Part shown: piece by piece, positions 30,358 to 36,283 of the stretch | Numbering within the stretch: the stretch's first letter is position 1 | How the letters are laid out: every line of letters starts with the position of its first letter | NCBI RefSeq assembly: GCF_030698145.1 | Contig: NZ_JAUYNW010000040.1 | Coordinates: 1 to 36,283, forward strand | DNA: 36,283 bases | Direction: 5' to 3' | DNA from: Phenylobacterium sp. | GTDB taxonomy: Bacteria; Pseudomonadota; Alphaproteobacteria; Caulobacterales; Caulobacteraceae | Position numbers and translations under genes: made by a program | Notes under the pieces: model-generated | The model's database searches: none | Seen by the model: the letters and a program-made list of their open reading frames with translations, nothing else | What the model was told of the DNA's origin: nothing

Positions 30358-31598
30358 CGCAGAGCATTGGACTGAGGCCCTGGATGGCGACGGCGGCGCC
30401 GGTGCTGGACGCGCTGGAGGCCAAGGGCGGCGCCGGCTGCGCGCGGTTCGTGGGCGGGTGCGTACGCAATGCGATCCTCAACACGCCGGTCGGCGACCTG
30501 GACATCGCCACCACCCTGACCCCCGGCGAGGTGACCTCGGCGCTGGAGGCCGCCGGGATCAAGGCCGTGCCGACCGGGATCGAGCACGGCACCATCACCG
30601 CGGTGAAGGACGGCCAGCCGTTCGAAGTCACCACCCTGCGCCGCGACGTGGCCACCGACGGCCGCCGCGCGGTGGTGGCCTTCACCACCGACTGGGCGGA
30701 AGACGCACGCCGCCGCGACTTCACCCTGAACGCCATCTATGCCGACCGCGCCGGCGCGCTCACCGATCCCACGGGGCAGGGGGTGGCCGACGCCAAGGCC
30801 GGACGCATCGTCTTCGTCGGCGACCCGGCGACGCGCATCGCCGAGGACCACCTGCGTATCCTGCGGTTCTTCCGGTTCCTGGCCTGGTACGGCAAGGGCG
30901 AGCCCGACGCCGCGGGCCTTGCCGCTGTGGCCGCGGCCAAGGACACCGTGACCAGCCTGGCGGCCGAGCGAGTCTCCAAGGAGCTGTTGAAGCTGGTGGC
31001 GGCCGAGGAGCCGCGGCCGGCCATGGCCCTGATGGCCAAGACCGGCGTGCTGAGCGTCCTGCTACCTTCGGCGGTCGACCTCACCGCCTTCGACGGCCTG
31101 GTGGAGATCGAGAGCGACCAACTCTTCATCAACGATCCCGTCCTGCGCCTGGCCACCCTGCTGCCCGACAACGAGATTGGCGTGGCTCAGGCGGCCGAGG
31201 CCCTGCGGCTCTCCAACGAGGTCAAGGACCGGCTGGTGGCGGCCATGGGCAAGACCCCGCGCATCACCTCCTGGATGAGCCCCCGCGAGAGCCGCCGCAT
31301 GGTCTACCAGATCGGCGTGCAGGCCTTCTCGGACCGGATCAAGCTCATGTGGTCGCGGGTGACCAAGTCGGCCGCCACCCACCAGTGGCGCGGCCTGCTG
31401 GCGCTGGCCGAGAGCTGGACCCCGCCGCCGTTCCCCCTGACCGGCGAGGACGTGCTCAAGTCCGGCGTGCCCAAGGGCCCGATGGTGGGGAAGGTGCTGC
31501 GCGAGGTGGAGGACTGGTGGATCGACCACGACTTCATCGACGACAAGTTCTCGGCCATCGAGAAGCTGAAGGCCGTGGCGCAGGGGATGGCCTATTGA
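30354..31598 (+). CDS. cca: CCA-adding tRNA nucleotidyltransferase
   Basis: This 414-residue class II CCA-adding enzyme builds or repairs the 3' CCA end of tRNAs. The catalytic loop is RFVGGCVRNAIL (25-36) followed by the metal pair DLDIA (about 42-46). Motif B RRRDFTLNAIYADRAG (about 118-133) and motif D EDHLRILRFFRFLAWYG (about 162-178), with its EDxxR, are all present. The C-terminal 150 residues are the helical tRNA-binding part and include a WWIDHDF tail. The start GTG 30354 overlaps the DUF6111 stop as GTGA; ATG 30384 is a possible shorter start but would trim helix one. It is an essential or near-essential housekeeping gene. The stop overlaps the TTG start of the amidotransferase gene. 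Confidence 0.92.
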   Translation: MTQSIGLRPWMATAAPVLDALEAKGGAGCARFVGGCVRNAILNTPVGDLDIATTLTPGEVTSALEAAGIKAVPTGIEHGTITAVKDGQPFEVTTLRRDVATDGRRAVVAFTTDWAEDARRRDFTLNAIYADRAGALTDPTGQGVADAKAGRIVFVGDPATRIAEDHLRILRFFRFLAWYGKGEPDAAGLAAVAAAKDTVTSLAAERVSKELLKLVAAEEPRPAMALMAKTGVLSVLLPSAVDLTAFDGLVEIESDQLFINDPVLRLATLLPDNEIGVAQAAEALRLSNEVKDRLVAAMGKTPRITSWMSPRESRRMVYQIGVQAFSDRIKLMWSRVTKSAATHQWRGLLALAESWTPPPFPLTGEDVLKSGVPKGPMVGKVLREVEDWWIDHDFIDDKFSAIEKLKAVAQGMAY

Positions 31599-32293
31599 GG
31601 CTGGGCATCCTCGAGACCGGCGCGCCGCCGGACGGGGTGCGCCAGCGGTTCGGCGACTATCCGTCGATGTTCCGCAGGCTGTTTGGCGAGGACGCCCACG
31701 ACTACGCGACCTTCGACGTGGCCGCAGGTGAGCTGCCGCGGGCCACGGACGCCTGCCAGGCCTATGTGGTCACCGGCTCCTCGGCCGGCGTCTATGAGCC
31801 TCTGCCCTGGATCGACCCGCTGATGGACTTCCTGCGCGCCGCCAAGGGCAAGGTCCCGCTCGTGGGCGTCTGTTTCGGCCACCAGGTCATGGCCCAGGCC
31901 TTCGGCGGCAAGGTCATCGCCTCCCCCAAGGGATGGGGCGTGGGCCTGCACCGCTACAGCATCGGCGAGGCCCGGGCCTGGATGGACGCCGCCGAGCCCA
32001 TCGCGGCGCCGGCCTCGCACCAGGACCAGGTGGTGGAGCTGCCGCCAGGGGCCACCGTGCTCGCCGGCAACGACTTCTGCCCGCTGGGCATGCTGGACTA
32101 TGGCCAGGACCGCGCCATCTCGATCCAGCTCCACCCCGAATTCGAACCGGCCTACGCCAAGGCCCTGATCGAGCACCGCCGGGGCAGCCGCTATACCGAC
32201 GTCGAGGCCGACCGCGCGGTGATGAGCTACGAACAACCCGACGACCGCCGTCGGGTCGGCGGCTGGCTTCAGCGGTTCCTGGAGACGGCCTGA
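31595..32293 (+). CDS. Class I glutamine amidotransferase-like protein
   Basis: This 232-residue GATase1 domain protein resembles stand-alone GMP-synthase-like amidotransferases. The nucleophile is C93 in GVCFGHQVMA, and the triad is completed by H180 and E182 in IQLHPEFEP. It should release ammonia from glutamine or cleave a gamma-glutamyl bond; no synthetase partner is adjacent, so its acceptor is unknown. The start is TTG 31595, overlapping the cca stop as TTGA, and the product then begins M-RLGILETGAPP, a normal GATase strand one. It is the last gene of the DUF1285 to cca operon, four bases from the convergent acetyltransferase gene. Confidence 0.88.
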   Translation: MRLGILETGAPPDGVRQRFGDYPSMFRRLFGEDAHDYATFDVAAGELPRATDACQAYVVTGSSAGVYEPLPWIDPLMDFLRAAKGKVPLVGVCFGHQVMAQAFGGKVIASPKGWGVGLHRYSIGEARAWMDAAEPIAAPASHQDQVVELPPGATVLAGNDFCPLGMLDYGQDRAISIQLHPEFEPAYAKALIEHRRGSRYTDVEADRAVMSYEQPDDRRRVGGWLQRFLETA

Positions 32294-32297
32294 TCCC

Positions 32298-32906
32298 TCA
32301 GCCGAGGTCGAGCATCATCCAGACGGTGTCGCGGCCTTCGTCGAACCGGCTGAAGCCGTAGACGTCGTAGAAGCGCAGGGCGCGGTGGTTGGCGGCGTCG
32401 CAGCCCAGGTGGACCTGGCGGGCTCCAGCCTCGCGCAGCGCCTCCGTCAGGGTGGCGACCAGGGCCTGGCCCATGCCCTGGCCCTGCAGCCGGGGCAGCA
32501 GGTTGATGTGCAGATGAGCGGGCGCGGCCTCGACCACGGCCTGCGGGACCGAGAAGGGATGGTGCATCTGGTAGGCGCGCCATTGGTCGCGCGTCCAGGC
32601 GCGGTTGGGCGGTCCCGGCGGCTCGGGATGGAGGGTCCGCAGCCTGGGCCACCACTCGGCCTCCTGCCGCGCCTCGAAGGCCCGCGTGTCGGGGGTCCCG
32701 AGCACATAGGCGGCCACGCCCTGGTCGTCCTCCGCCACGAAGGCCAGGTCCGGCTGGAGCACGCCGTAGGGCGCGGCGTAGATCTCGCCGAGGATCCGAG
32801 GGTCGGCATAGAGGCGGGTGGCGTCCTGGCCGCTGTCGCCGGTCTTCAGGCAGATGTCGTAAAGCGCCTGCAGGTCACCCGCCCGGAACCGCCGGATCGC
32901 CGCCAT
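32298..32906 (-). CDS. GNAT-family acetyltransferase, OGA C-terminal-like type
   Basis: This 202-residue GNAT protein has the N-terminal LYDICLKTGDSGQDATRLYA (15-34) and DPRILGEIYAAPY (35-47), which recalls the acetyltransferase-like domain at the C-terminus of animal O-GlcNAcase and its bacterial relatives. The acetyl-CoA loop is LLPRLQGQGMGQALVATL (about 136-153), followed by CDAANHRALRFYDVYGFSRF. It is the last gene of a trmL-hemF-deacetylase-GNAT run and starts one base after the deacetylase stop. An amino sugar substrate is possible given the neighbour; this is inference. Confidence 0.85.
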   Translation of the reverse strand: MAAIRRFRAGDLQALYDICLKTGDSGQDATRLYADPRILGEIYAAPYGVLQPDLAFVAEDDQGVAAYVLGTPDTRAFEARQEAEWWPRLRTLHPEPPGPPNRAWTRDQWRAYQMHHPFSVPQAVVEAAPAHLHINLLPRLQGQGMGQALVATLTEALREAGARQVHLGCDAANHRALRFYDVYGFSRFDEGRDTVWMMLDLG

Positions 32907-32907
32907 C

Positions 32908-33747
32908 TCAGCCGCGCGCCCGCTGCAGCTCGCGAAGAGGCAGGAAGTCGATCAGCACGATCCCCAGTTCCGCCGCCCGCGCCTTGAAGGCGGGATCCAG
33001 CAGGCACTCCCGGTCATCGACGCGGATCTGCGGGGCGTTCGGGTCATAGGCGCGCAGTTCCGGTCCGTCCTCGACCGGGTGCAGATAGACCTCGGTCACG
33101 CCGGGCGGCAGGTCCTCGAGGATCGCCTCGAAAGTGGGCTTGGCAGGCTTGGCCCAGGTGGTCACCAGCTTGTCGGGGAAGACCAGGCCCAGCTCGTCCG
33201 CCTGGGCGCGGGACGACAAACCTAGCCGCTGTTCGACGCTTGCCCCGATCATCCGCACCGGCAGGTCGTAGGCCGCCGCCAGTTCGAGGAACAGGGCCCC
33301 GTAGCCCGGCTCCAACTGCATCGTGCCCATGTGGGCGTCCAGGTGGGTGACGTCGACGCCCCAGGCATAGGCCTGGTCGATCTGCGCCCGGCATTCGGCG
33401 CGAACGGCGTCCAGGTCGGCCTTTTCCCAGACCGCCTGCGCGGTGGTCGGCATATAGCCTTCCGCGTCGTGCAGGCAGGCCGCCCCGGTGAGCGAGCGCC
33501 AGCGATAGCCCGGATATTCGCAGGTGAGCGTCAGGTGCACGCCGATCCCGCCGGCCTCGCCGCGGCGCACGCCGTCCAGCGCCCACGGGCAGGGGACCAT
33601 CAGGGTGGCGCTGGTGGCCAGACCCCCGGCAAGCGCCTGCTCCGTCGCCCGGTTGGCCGAGGCGCTGGAGCCAAGGTCGTCGCAATTGACGATCAGCAAC
33701 CTGGCGTCGGGTTCATAGCCCAGGCGTTCGACGAGGCTCGCGGTCAC
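32908..33747 (-). CDS. ChbG/HpnK family (YdjC-like) deacetylase
   Basis: This 279-residue protein has the family opening LLIVNCDDLGSSASANRATE (17-36), GVHLTLTCEYPGYRW (about 69-83) and THLDAHMGTMQLEPGYGALF (about 127-146). The metal residues are the aspartate of CDDLG and the histidines of HLDAHMG. ChbG removes acetyl groups from chitooligosaccharides and HpnK acts in hopanoid side-chain synthesis; either or another carbohydrate amide is possible. No shc or hpn genes are nearby. The start GTG 33747 is supported by AAGGA six bases upstream; the frame runs further upstream but inside hemF. It follows hemF by 11 bases. Confidence 0.87.
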   Translation of the reverse strand: MTASLVERLGYEPDARLLIVNCDDLGSSASANRATEQALAGGLATSATLMVPCPWALDGVRRGEAGGIGVHLTLTCEYPGYRWRSLTGAACLHDAEGYMPTTAQAVWEKADLDAVRAECRAQIDQAYAWGVDVTHLDAHMGTMQLEPGYGALFLELAAAYDLPVRMIGASVEQRLGLSSRAQADELGLVFPDKLVTTWAKPAKPTFEAILEDLPPGVTEVYLHPVEDGPELRAYDPNAPQIRVDDRECLLDPAFKARAAELGIVLIDFLPLRELQRARG

Positions 33748-33758
33748 GGCGGTCCTTT

Positions 33759-34637
33759 CTAGAGCCAGCTCACCATCGGGGGCATCGAGCTGAGGATGGT
33801 CTCGATGTTTCCCCCGGCCTTCAGGCCGAACATCGTGCCGCGGTCGTAGAGCAGGTTGAATTCCACGTAGCGGCCGCGGCGGACGAGCTGCTCCTGCCGG
33901 TCGGCGTCGGTCCAGGGCTCGCTCATGCGGTGGCGGACGATCTTGGGATAGGCGTCGAGGAAGGCCTCGCCCACCGCGCGGGTGAAGGCGAAGTCCCGTT
34001 CGAAGTCGCCGCTGTTGTGCCGGTCGTAGAAGATCCCGCCGACGCCGCGCGTCTCCTTGCGGTGGGGCAGGTAGAAGTACTCGTCGCACCAGGCCTTGTA
34101 TTTCGCATGCCACTCGGGATCGAAGGCGTCGCAGGCGCCCTTCAAGGCCGCATGGAACAGGACCGCGTCGTCGGCCTCCTGGCTGCGCTGCTCCTCGATC
34201 ATGGGCGTCAGGTCCGCCCCGCCGCCGAACCAGCTCTCGGCCGTCGACAGGAAGCGGGTGTTCATGTGGACGGTCGGCGTCCGGGGCGAGCGCGGATGGA
34301 CGATCAGGCTGATGCTGGCCGAGACATAGGTCGGGTCCTTGTCCGCGCCCGGCATGGTGGCCGCCATCTCGGGCGAGAAGCGCGCCAGGGCCGCGGAGGT
34401 GTGGACGCCGGCCTTCTCGAACAGCCGGCCCTTCAGGTGTCCGCCTATGCCGCCGCCGACGCCGGTCTCACGGGTCCAGGGGCGCATGTCGAAGCGGCCG
34501 GGCTCGCCAGGATAGAGGCCGTCGGGCGCCTCGTCCTCCAGTTGCTCCAGCGTCGCGCAGATCCGCGCCTGCAGGGCTTCGAACCATTCCTTGGCGCGGC
34601 CGCGCCGGACATCGATCTCGGGGGGCAGGGTCGTCAT
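33759..34637 (-). CDS. hemF: Oxygen-dependent coproporphyrinogen III oxidase
   Basis: This 292-residue enzyme converts coproporphyrinogen III to protoporphyrinogen IX with O2 in heme synthesis. The family is highly conserved and recognised here by GGGIGGHLKGRLFEKAGV (about 61-78), HMNTRFL (about 124-130), WFGGGADLTP (about 135-144), CDEYFYLPHRKETRGVGGIF (about 184-203) and RRGRYVEFNLLYDRGTMFGL (about 251-270). The protein is cytosolic and full length. It sits between trmL and a ChbG/HpnK-type deacetylase gene, five bases after the trmL stop, and close to the divergent cytochrome bc1 operon, a sensible neighbourhood for heme supply. Confidence 0.96.
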   Translation of the reverse strand: MTTLPPEIDVRRGRAKEWFEALQARICATLEQLEDEAPDGLYPGEPGRFDMRPWTRETGVGGGIGGHLKGRLFEKAGVHTSAALARFSPEMAATMPGADKDPTYVSASISLIVHPRSPRTPTVHMNTRFLSTAESWFGGGADLTPMIEEQRSQEADDAVLFHAALKGACDAFDPEWHAKYKAWCDEYFYLPHRKETRGVGGIFYDRHNSGDFERDFAFTRAVGEAFLDAYPKIVRHRMSEPWTDADRQEQLVRRGRYVEFNLLYDRGTMFGLKAGGNIETILSSMPPMVSWL

Positions 34638-34642
34638 GGGGC

Positions 34643-35095
34643 CTAGGGCTTAGGGAATAGGCCGGTCTGGCGCAACGCCTCCGAGAGGCCAATCGCCGCA
34701 GACACCGTCACATTGAGCGATCGGCGGCCGGGGGTGAGGGGAATGATCACGCGCGCGTCGGCGGCCTCATGCACCTCATCCGGCACGCCCAGGCTTTCGC
34801 GGCCGAACAATAGGATATCGCCGGTCTCGAAACTGAAGTCGTGCAAGGGCGTCGCGCCCTTGGTGGTGAACAGAACCACCCGGCCCTGGGCCTGGGCGGC
34901 GAAATCGGCCCATCCGGCATGGCGGGTCACGTCGGCCGGATCGCCGTAATCCATGGCCGCGCGGGCGATTGCGCGGTCCGACAGGGGGAAGCCGCAGGGC
35001 TCGATCACGTGCACGGGCACGCCCATGCAGGCCCCGAGGCGAAGAGCCGCGCCAAGGTTTTGCGGAATGTCCGGTTGAAAAAGCGCCAGCAGCAT
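34643..35095 (-). CDS. trmL: tRNA (cytidine/uridine-34-2'-O)-methyltransferase
   Basis: This 150-residue SPOUT methyltransferase modifies the 2'-OH of the wobble base of tRNA-Leu with S-adenosylmethionine. It shows LLALFQPDIPQNLGAALRLG (2-21), the trefoil-knot motifs LLFGRESLGVP (about 92-102) and RVIIPLTPGRRSLNVTVSAA (about 112-131), and family length. ATG 35095 gives the usual N-terminus; GTG 35113, six codons upstream, is possible. It heads the minus-strand run trmL-hemF-deacetylase-GNAT and is divergent from petA. Confidence 0.93.
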   Translation of the reverse strand: MLLALFQPDIPQNLGAALRLGACMGVPVHVIEPCGFPLSDRAIARAAMDYGDPADVTRHAGWADFAAQAQGRVVLFTTKGATPLHDFSFETGDILLFGRESLGVPDEVHEAADARVIIPLTPGRRSLNVTVSAAIGLSEALRQTGLFPKP

Positions 35096-35285
35096 TCTAA
35101 GCGATCCAGCCACGGGATTTGCCGGGGCAAGGGGCGAATCACGGAAGGCGGGTTGCGACCTCGGTCGACGAGCATTCCGGTGGTCCGGCCTTGCAACAGC
35201 GTTGAAAGTTCCGATGGCCCCTTACCAGAAGGTCTGGGCAGGGTCGAAGGCGGGATCGACTGGGATTTTTCCAGGAAGGTCCGAA

Positions 35286-35304
35286 GGGCCGCGCTTCGCG
35301 GCCC
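35286..35304. repeat. Hairpin in the petA leader
   Basis: GGGCCGCG (35286-35293) pairs perfectly with CGCGGCCC (35297-35304) around CTT, 22 bases upstream of the petA start GTG. No T-run follows, so a terminator is not indicated. It might stabilise or gate the leader RNA. The remainder of the 231-base trmL/petA spacer shows no gene. Confidence 0.45.
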
Positions 35305-35326
35305 CTGATCGAAGGGTAGCTTTAAG

Positions 35327-35881
35327 GTGGCCGACACCGTCGTGGGCGCAAATCCCGATACTCATGCCGCGGGTGAAGACCCGAACCGGCGCGATTTCAT
35401 TCACATCGCCGCGGCCGTCGCCGCCGGCGGGGCCGTCGCGGGCCTGGCCTGGCCGTTCATCGACCAGATGAACCCGTCCGGCGACACCCTGGCCATGGCG
35501 TCCATCGAGTTCGACCTGACCAAGGTCGCCGAGGGCCAGCAGGTCACGCTGAAGTGGCGCGGCAAGCCGTTGTTCGTCCGCAGCCGGACCGGGGCGGAAA
35601 TCGCCGCGGCGGTGAAGGACGACAAGGCCGAGCTGCGCGATCCGCAGACGGACGAGGAGCGGCACAAGCCCGGCAAGGCCCAGTGGCTGGTGCTGGTCGG
35701 GACCTGCACCCACCTCGGCTGTGTGCCGACCTTCGGCGGCGGCGACTACGGCGGGTGGTTCTGCCCCTGCCACGGCTCGCACTACGACACGTCCGGCCGG
35801 ATCCGTAAGGGCCCCGCGCCGAAGAACCTGGAAGTGCCGGAATACGCGTTCCTTTCCGACACCAAGGTCAAGGTGGGCTGA
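35327..35881 (+). CDS. petA: Ubiquinol-cytochrome c reductase Rieske iron-sulfur subunit
   Basis: This 184-residue Rieske protein of the cytochrome bc1 complex passes electrons from ubiquinol to cytochrome c1 at the periplasmic face. A twin-arginine N-terminus ([20 protein letters not shown], 20-39) serves as uncleaved Tat-type anchor. The cluster boxes are CTHLGC (127-132) and CPCHGSH (146-152): ligands C127, H129, C146 and H149, disulfide C132-C148. The start is GTG 35327, giving [10 protein letters not shown]; its ribosome binding site is modest. petB follows after five bases. The start of the operon is separated from trmL by 231 bases containing a leader hairpin. Confidence 0.96.
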   Translation: MADTVVGANPDTHAAGEDPNRRDFIHIAAAVAAGGAVAGLAWPFIDQMNPSGDTLAMASIEFDLTKVAEGQQVTLKWRGKPLFVRSRTGAEIAAAVKDDKAELRDPQTDEERHKPGKAQWLVLVGTCTHLGCVPTFGGGDYGGWFCPCHGSHYDTSGRIRKGPAPKNLEVPEYAFLSDTKVKVG

Positions 35882-35886
35882 GACCG

Positions 35887-36283
35887 ATGAGCGGACATTC
35901 GAACTACGAACCGAAGACCGGCATCGAGCGTTGGCTCGACACCCGGCTGCCGATCGTGCGCCTGGCGTACGACAGCATCATCGACTTCCCGACCCCGAAG
36001 AACCTGAACTACTGGTGGACCTTCGGCGGCGTCCTGGCGGTCTGCCTGGGCATCCAGCTGGTGACCGGGATCATCCTGGCCATGCACTATGTGCCCCACG
36101 TGGATCACGCCTTCGCCTCGGTCGAGCACATCATGCGCGACGTCAACTACGGCTGGCTGCTGCGCTACATGCACGCCAACGGCGCCTCGATGTTCTTCCT
36201 GGCGGTCTACATCCACATGATCCGCAACCTCTACTACGGCTCCTACAAGGCGCCGCGCGAGGTGCTGTGGATCCTGGGCTGCG
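35887..36283 (+). CDS. petB: Cytochrome b of the bc1 complex (N-terminal part, cut by the window end)
   Basis: The frame opens at ATG 35887 and runs off the window after 132 codons without a stop. It encodes the N-terminus of cytochrome b: [20 protein letters not shown] (16-35), [20 protein letters not shown] (41-60) as the first membrane helix, and [20 protein letters not shown] (91-110) with heme ligands H96 and H110 spaced 14 residues apart. [13 protein letters not shown] follows. The protein forms the membrane core of the quinol-oxidising complex. It is directly behind petA; petC is expected beyond the window. Confidence 0.96.
   Translation, partial: MSGHSNYEPKTGIERWLDTRLPIVRLAYDSIIDFPTPKNLNYWWTFGGVLAVCLGIQLVTGIILAMHYVPHVDHAFASVEHIMRDVNYGWLLRYMHANGASMFFLAVYIHMIRNLYYGSYKAPREVLWILGC

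Noticed and set aside
1..36283. CRISPR arrays, insertion sequences, prophage or tRNA genes
   Set aside because: No regularly spaced repeats, transposase or integrase wording, or tRNA cloverleaf with proper conserved bases was seen anywhere in the window; the cloverleaf at 19025-19156 lacks tRNA consensus bases.

Overview
The window is a very GC-rich, densely packed bacterial chromosome segment with no phage, insertion sequence, CRISPR array or tRNA gene that I can recognise. The gene content suggests an alphaproteobacterium, most likely a Caulobacter/Phenylobacterium-like member of the Caulobacterales. The pointers are an HWE-type histidine kinase with a single-domain response regulator, an UrcA-like secreted protein, a petABC operon beside trmL and hemF, DUF2277, DUF1285 and DUF6111 proteins, and many acyl-CoA ligases and short-chain dehydrogenases. 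The species call is inference; no rRNA or full marker comparison was possible.

Region 1 to 3.7 kb holds the tail of an unidentified gene, a dihydroorotase-family amidohydrolase, and a membrane fatty-acid desaturase divergent from an AraC-type regulator, with a plausible operator between them. Region 3.7 to 8.6 kb is a three-gene run of a feruloyl-CoA synthase-like ligase, a second acyl-CoA ligase and a ThDP enzyme resembling benzoylformate decarboxylase or acetolactate synthase, which looks like an aromatic or carboxylic acid catabolic cassette. Region 8.6 to 13.2 kb holds single genes: an APH-fold kinase, a DUF2277 protein, a membrane-anchored serine hydrolase, a 39-residue ORF behind a hairpin, and a secreted protein made of five four-cysteine repeats.

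Region 13.3 to 17.1 kb carries a metallo-beta-lactamase-fold hydrolase followed by an enoyl-CoA isomerase-like protein and two overlapping short-chain dehydrogenases (lipid or acyl-CoA metabolism). Region 17.1 to 23.9 kb has TfoX-N, GNAT, DUF3147, SDR, MFS, UrcA-like and nucleotidyltransferase genes, plus a 132-bp palindromic element that can fold as a cloverleaf.

Region 23.9 to 28.6 kb is the most interesting part. It is a minus-strand operon of a TonB-dependent receptor, a periplasmic YfiR-family protein, a CHASE8-like/PAS/HWE histidine kinase and a single-domain response regulator. It resembles the YfiR-YfiN signalling pair, but the diguanylate cyclase output is replaced by a phosphorelay output and an outer-membrane receptor is added.

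Region 28.9 to 32.3 kb is a tightly overlapping operon of DUF1285, CoA pyrophosphatase, DUF6111, CCA-adding enzyme and glutamine amidotransferase genes. Region 32.3 to 36.3 kb has a minus-strand operon of trmL, hemF, a ChbG/HpnK-type deacetylase and a GNAT gene, divergent from petA-petB (cytochrome bc1), which runs off the window end.
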